NCBI GenBank assembly: GCA_037179385.1
Contig: CM074195.1
Span: forward strand, 13,615,887-13,679,886
Direction of reading: 5' to 3'
Origin: Holothuria scabra
Lineage: Eukaryota > Echinodermata > Holothuroidea > Aspidochirotida > Holothuriidae
Length of the DNA: 64,000 bases
Shown: piece after piece, positions 45,301-51,300 of the stretch
How the letters are laid out: every line of letters starts with the position of its first letter
Position numbering within the stretch: position 1 is the stretch's first letter
Notes under the pieces: generated by a model
Told to the model about the DNA's origin: nothing
The model's database searches: none
What the model saw: only the letters and a program-made list of their open reading frames with translations
Made by a program: the position numbers and the translations under genes

Positions 45301-48300
45301 GCTTCTTGTTAATACTGTAGACATCGTATGCTTTGTCAATGCAGCTAAACTTGTGAAGAATGATGTTACATTGTTTACTTAACACAAGTCAGGGACCCCA
45401 GGGGATGAGATGCAATTAATAGCATGTGACATTTTACTAAACAATTACTTGGCTGGGGATTAATGGGCAATTGATCGCTAACCTCTGACAGCCCTACTAA
45501 TTTACCCTAAATTCTTTATTGAAAATGCTACGAGTCTTTGCCTTCCTTTGCCTTTTAATCTGTAATTTTATGTTATTTTATATCTAGGCCTAGCCTTTGT
45601 TTTGAGTTACATTGTTTCAGCAATCAAAATACTGTAGTAGTGACAAAACAATTCTAGATTTCAGCAAGGCTAACTTTACTCGTGCTAAGGAGCTTTTAAC
45701 CATAGATTGGGCAGCCCATTTGTCTCACTTGGGCCCTGCTGAGGTGTGGAGTGTTTTCCGGGATGTTGTTTCTGACACAACAAAGTTGTGTATCCCACTT
45801 AAAGAGGCTCATTGAGTTGATATCGATAACTTAATGAGAGTCTCAAAGGATCACTACCACATAACAATGCTTTAAGTTAGCATAACAAGTCAAGTTTCAA
45901 GTCTAAAAATCACAGAAAACGTTAAATTTTGAATTTTCTAGTATCATGACTTGTAACGGTTTTGTACATAATTTGAAAAAGTGTCTGATTACAATTATTG
46001 AAAACAGACTTGAACCGTTAATTACTTACTCATAACACAGTTATTTGTATGTAGGGTATGGAGATTGTCTAAGTTTGACCATTTGTCATTGATATGTGAA
46101 GATAACTTTCCAGGTTTGGAAAAATTTGTTGAATTTCATGAACCAACTCAATGAGCCGCTTTAAGAAAGATGTGGTTAAAAATAGACCTATTTGGATTTC
46201 TAGAGAAGTTCTTAGAGCAACTAGGAAGAAACGTAAGTGTTGGCGTCGCTATAGGGCTAGTAAAAGTCCAGGTAACTTAGCTGCTTACAAGAAGCAGGAA
46301 CTCTTAGTTAAAAATTTGGAAAATTGAACTAAAACTAAGTTTGAAAAGCAGAACTTTGGCCAAGGAGGTTAAGATAAACCCCAAAACTTTTCATGCCTAT
46401 GTGAGGTCTAATCAGAAACTTAAGGAGGGTGTGGGGCCTCTCAAAGGTGATGAAAATACTTTGGTTAGTGACCATCAGGATATGGCTAACTTGTTAAATG
46501 ACTATTTTGTATCTGTTTTTACTGAGGAATCATCTTTGTTGGGGACTTGTAGGGGTTCTGATGTCTCTTCTCCAATCAGTTATGTCATTTTCTCGGAGGA
46601 ACAAGTTTGTAAAAAGTTAAAGAGTTTGAAAGCTAGTAAGGCCCCTGGGCCAGATGGGGTCCACCCAGCCATTTTACGTGAATGCTCTGAGATTTTGTCA
46701 GTTCCTCTTTCCATCATTTTTTGGAAGTGTCTGGATTCGAGTTTTGTTCCTACTGACTGGCGGGTAGCAAATGTTACTCCAATTTTTAAGAAGGGGGATC
46801 GAAGCAATCCTTGCAATTACAGGCCTGTCAGTTTAACCAGTGTTGTGTGCAAAGTTATGGAATCTTTAAATAAGGATAGTTTACTTAAGTATCTTTTAGA
46901 TAATGAGTTACTTAATCTGTCACAGCATGGTTTCCTGCCAAGCAGATCTTGTGTTACTAACTTGCTGAGCTTTCTTGAAATGTCTCTTCATCTCTTGATT
47001 CTGGGTATGGCGTTGATGTCATTTACCTTGACTTTTCAAAGGCTTTTGATAAAGTTCCATTGGGTAGGCTAATGGTTAAACTGCATAGGTTAGGGGTTCA
47101 GGGCAATTGTGCTGATTGGATAAATTTGTGGCTTCATGGTAGATCTCAGAGAGTTGCTGTCAATGGTAACTTCTCCTCTTGGAAAGAAGTCACAAGTGGA
47201 GTACCACAGGATTCTGTCCTTGGCCCACTTCTTTTCTTAATTTTCATCAATGATATTGATAATTCTCTTACATCTCGTGTAAGTAAGTTTGCAGATGATA
47301 CTAAGCTTTATGAGAAAATAAGCATCTTGGATGATGCCTTACTGCTGCAGAAAGATCTGGATAGGTTATTTTCTTGGTCTTGGACCTGGTAAATATCTTT
47401 TAATGCAGATAAGTGTAAGGTCCTACATTTTGGTCCCAAAAGTTTTAGCTATGATTATAACATGAATGGTAGTGTTTTAAGTAATGTCACCTTTGAGAAA
47501 GATCTGGGTATTGTAATAACTGGGGATTTGAAGTCATCAAGGCAGTGTGCAGCCACTGCTGTAAAGGCTAATAGAGTGCTTGGATTGATCAAGAGGAATT
47601 TCATCAATTTTAGTGAGGATATTGTACTTAATTTGTATAAGCAGTTGGTAAGACCCCATCTTGACTATGCAGCTCAGGCTTGGAGCCCCTTCTATGAAAA
47701 GGACAAGTTTGTTTTAGAGCAAGTTCAGAGGAGAGCCACTTGCCTTATACCTGAGGTGAGAAATTCACCTTATCATGCTAGGCTTAAACATCTTGGGCTT
47801 ACCACTTTGGAGCTGAGAAGGATTAGGGGAGACATGCTCCAGGTTTACAAGTTTCTTTGTGAAAGGAATCCCCTTTTGACTTGTAGTTATTTAAGGGTTC
47901 AAAGAAATTCTTGGGTGCGTGGGCATTGTAAAAAGCTGGAAAAGCCTTTTGCAAGGCTTGACATTAGGAAGTTTAGTTTCTCCCATTGAGTTGTCAACGA
48001 TTGGAATTGTATACCAGACTGGGTAGTTAACTCCCCGTCAGTTCACTGTTTTAAGGTTAACATTGACAAGTTTTTCCATGGCTGTGGTAGAATCTGATTT
48101 GGGGTTGTTGTCAAGCTTTGGTGGTTTGACTTTTGATAAGGGCTTGGACTTCAGGGCATCTTATGGGGGCTTTCGAGCCAAGTCGTCCCCAAACCAACTC
48201 GTCCCCAAGCCAAGTCGTCCCCAAACCAACTCGTCCCCAAACCAACTCGTCCCCAAACCAACTCGTCCCCAAACCAACTCGTCCCCAAGCCAAGTCGGCC

Positions 48301-51300
48301 CAATATGAGAAATTAGTGAAAAATTGGTGGAAAATAAAATTATTTCATTTCAAGAGACCAGCTAACACCCACTTTGCATTTGTTTTTGGTTTGTTAATTC
48401 AATATTTATTCCTCCCTTCTGCTAGTTAAAAGGGAGATTTCGTGACACATAAATTTTTTTAATTTTTGAAGCCATGATTTATGCATATATAGAGAATGAC
48501 AAGTGGTTTAAAATAGATATGATAACTTTATTGTCGCAATTTGTCTACCCATCATAACCAATAACATATATATTTTTGGAGTTTGATAACATATATTTTA
48601 AACACAACTGATGGAGACATATGTTTAGTTTGGAAAATATAATTAGTCTTGCAAATAAATGTGTTGGCAAAAGTAATGTTTCTTGCAGATACATTTATAT
48701 TGCAAACTTATTTCTTTTTCTTGAAAATATATTTCTGGTTGGAAGAATATTTTTGTTGCAAATATAATTTTGTGGCAAACATGGTAACTTTTTCAAGAAA
48801 GATATACTTTCTTGCAAATATATTTTGGTGTAAACATAATTTTTCTTTACTAATATATTTCAAGTGTTGGAAAAAAATATTCTTCTAAACATATATTTTA
48901 GAGCAAACATATATTTTTGTTGGGAATATATTTAATTGCAAATATATATCTTGTTAAGAACATACTCTTTCTACAATTGTATTTTTATTGCAAATTTGTT
49001 TTACAAATATAGGCCTAATGTTTGAAGCTACTAAATAAATATCGTGTTTTGTCACATAAATATTTCAGTTTTGATTATGTTTGGTTGGTAATATTCCCCT
49101 TTCTCGCACCATAAAAATCACAACATTTTTCATATTGGGGACGAGTTGGTTTGGGGACGACTTGGCTTGGGGACGAGTTGGTTTGGGGACGAAATGGCTT
49201 GGGGACGACTTGGTTTGGGGACGACTTGGCTTGGGGACAAGTTGGCTTGGGGACCCTGGCTTGGGGACAAGTTGGCTTGGGGACAAGTTGGTTAGGGACC
49301 AGTTGGTTGGGGACTAGTCACTGAACGTGACCGTATAATCCGTTCCTTGTAGTCACTCCTTACTACGGTCACTGGCCTACATGTACAAAGGTAACGACGT
49401 TAAACGTTTTTAGCCAAAACAACAAACTGAGCTCTAATAACGATGGTATGGTGCATGGAACAGATTTGAGTTAACATAATGATTTTGAGCATTCTTAAAT
49501 ACCACTTATATCTTCTGGAATGTTTAATACCAGCGAATTCATAGCAAAAGGCAGGAAAAATGTGGTGCCATCCTTCCCAGTAACATCGACATCTTGACAG
49601 CTTGATCGTCTGCTACTGTGTTGCATGATGGGAAGGACTTCCGCTCGACAAGCTATCGAAGACCAATAAGTAAGCGCGGCTAGTCAAAACTTGTACGTCA
49701 TATAGTAAGCTCTCTGTACATTACAAAATTGTACAGTCTCTGCGTAGGTTTCCTTGTTATATATGAGATCACATGACAAACACTGACTTCTTCGACTGAA
49801 AAATTACTCTGCACAGGCTTAACGTTACTCGCAGAATTATCCTGCCAAAATTTCCCTTTTAAAGGTCTTATTTCGTTAACAGACTTGTGTGGAAGGTGAA
49901 TGTGATGACAAAGATCATCTGTGGAAAGTTTGGTCAGAAAAGGTATCTTTTTGGGGACGTGAGGGATGCCTACTCACGCGTGAGTAGGCAAATGAGCTGT
50001 GTTTTTGTGTATACCGGGCAAGGGCCCAGAAATGAAGTGTATAGCATAGGAACGTAATGCTGGGTCCTGTTCAAGGGCTAGTTGGGGATAGTCACTGAAT
50101 GTGACCGTATAATCTGCTCCTTGTAGTCACTCCTTACTACGGTCACTGGCCTACATGTACAAAGGTAACAATGTTTTAAGCCAAAACAACAAACCGAGCT
50201 CTAATTACGATGGAATGGTTCATAGAACAGATTTGAGTTAATATAATGATTTTGAGCATTCTTAAAGACCACTTATACCTTCTGGAATGTTTAATACCAG
50301 TAAATTCATAGCAAAAGGCAGGAAAAATGTGGTGCCATCCTTCGCAGTAACATCGACATCTGGATCGTCTGCTACAGTGCTACTGTGTTGCATGATGGGA
50401 AGGACTTCCGCTAGACAAGCTGTCGAAGACCAATTAGTAAGCGCGGCTAGTCAATACTTGTACTTCATATAGTAAGCTCTCTGCACATTACGAAATTGTA
50501 CAGTCAATGCGTAGGTTTCTCCGTTTAAAATGAGATCACATGACAAACACTGACTTCTTCAACTGAAAAAATAATCTGCACAGGCTAAACGTTACTCGCA
50601 TAATTATCCAGCCAAAATTTCCCTCTTAAAGGTCTTACTTCGTTAACAGACTTGTGTGGAAGGTGAAGGCGATGACAAAGATCATCTGTGGAAAGTTTGG
50701 TGAGAAAAGGTATCTCTTTGGGGACGTGAGGGATGCCTACTCACGCGTGAGTAGGCAAGTGAGCTGTGTTTTTGTGTATACCGGGCAAGGGCCCAGAAAT
50801 GAAGTGTATAGCATAGGAACGTAATGCTGGGTCCTGTTCAAGGGCTAGTTGGGGACGAGTTGGTTTGGGGACGACATGGCCTGCTTCGTTATGGGGCCTT
50901 GGCCCTCCTTTGCCCTTCAAACTGCTATCTTATGTTATGTTAACCTAGGCTCATACTGGAAAGTATGTAGGCCTATGTTACCCAGAATATCTTTGGCAGG
51001 TAGTTAACATTTGCACTCCATTTTGATGGTGTGCTTTTCTTGCCTTTTTGCATAACGTTAGGCCTACCTAGGCTATAAGTGCTGTAGCCTAGGCCTATGC
51101 TTCTTAATTTGAATTACACCAACTTGGCATGGCATGAAATTAAAATTTAGGAAACTGGATGACTGGTGTAAAATTTCAGTGGTTCAAATACAAACTCTCT
51201 AACGTTAATATAACATAACATAACATAACAGGTTGAAGGGCAAAGGAGGGCTATAACTAACGTTAGCCAAGTACTGTAGGGCCCATAGCTGGCTAGGCCT

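Larger units (their letters stand above)
49316..50856. repeat. 774-bp tandem duplication beside the foldback element
   Basis: Two copies, 49316-50089 and 50090-50856, are well over 90 percent identical by eye. Both start AGTCACTGAA(C/T)GTGACCG and end GGGCTAGTTGGGGA, which is a piece of the 16-bp foldback repeat. Two further 16-bp units follow the second copy (50849-50880). The duplication therefore sits inside the right-hand 16-bp array. No coding sequence recognised. Each copy has one 24-bp palindrome. Confidence 0.88.

Noticed and set aside
46341..47989. Intact reverse transcriptase gene
   Set aside because: Although the FADD box is present, frameshifts and nonsense codons interrupt the protein and the endonuclease is missing, so it is a pseudogene.
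48111..49317. Short repeats of constant size resembling a CRISPR array
   Set aside because: The 16-bp units are directly adjacent with no unique spacers, and they face each other as inverted arrays in an animal intron.
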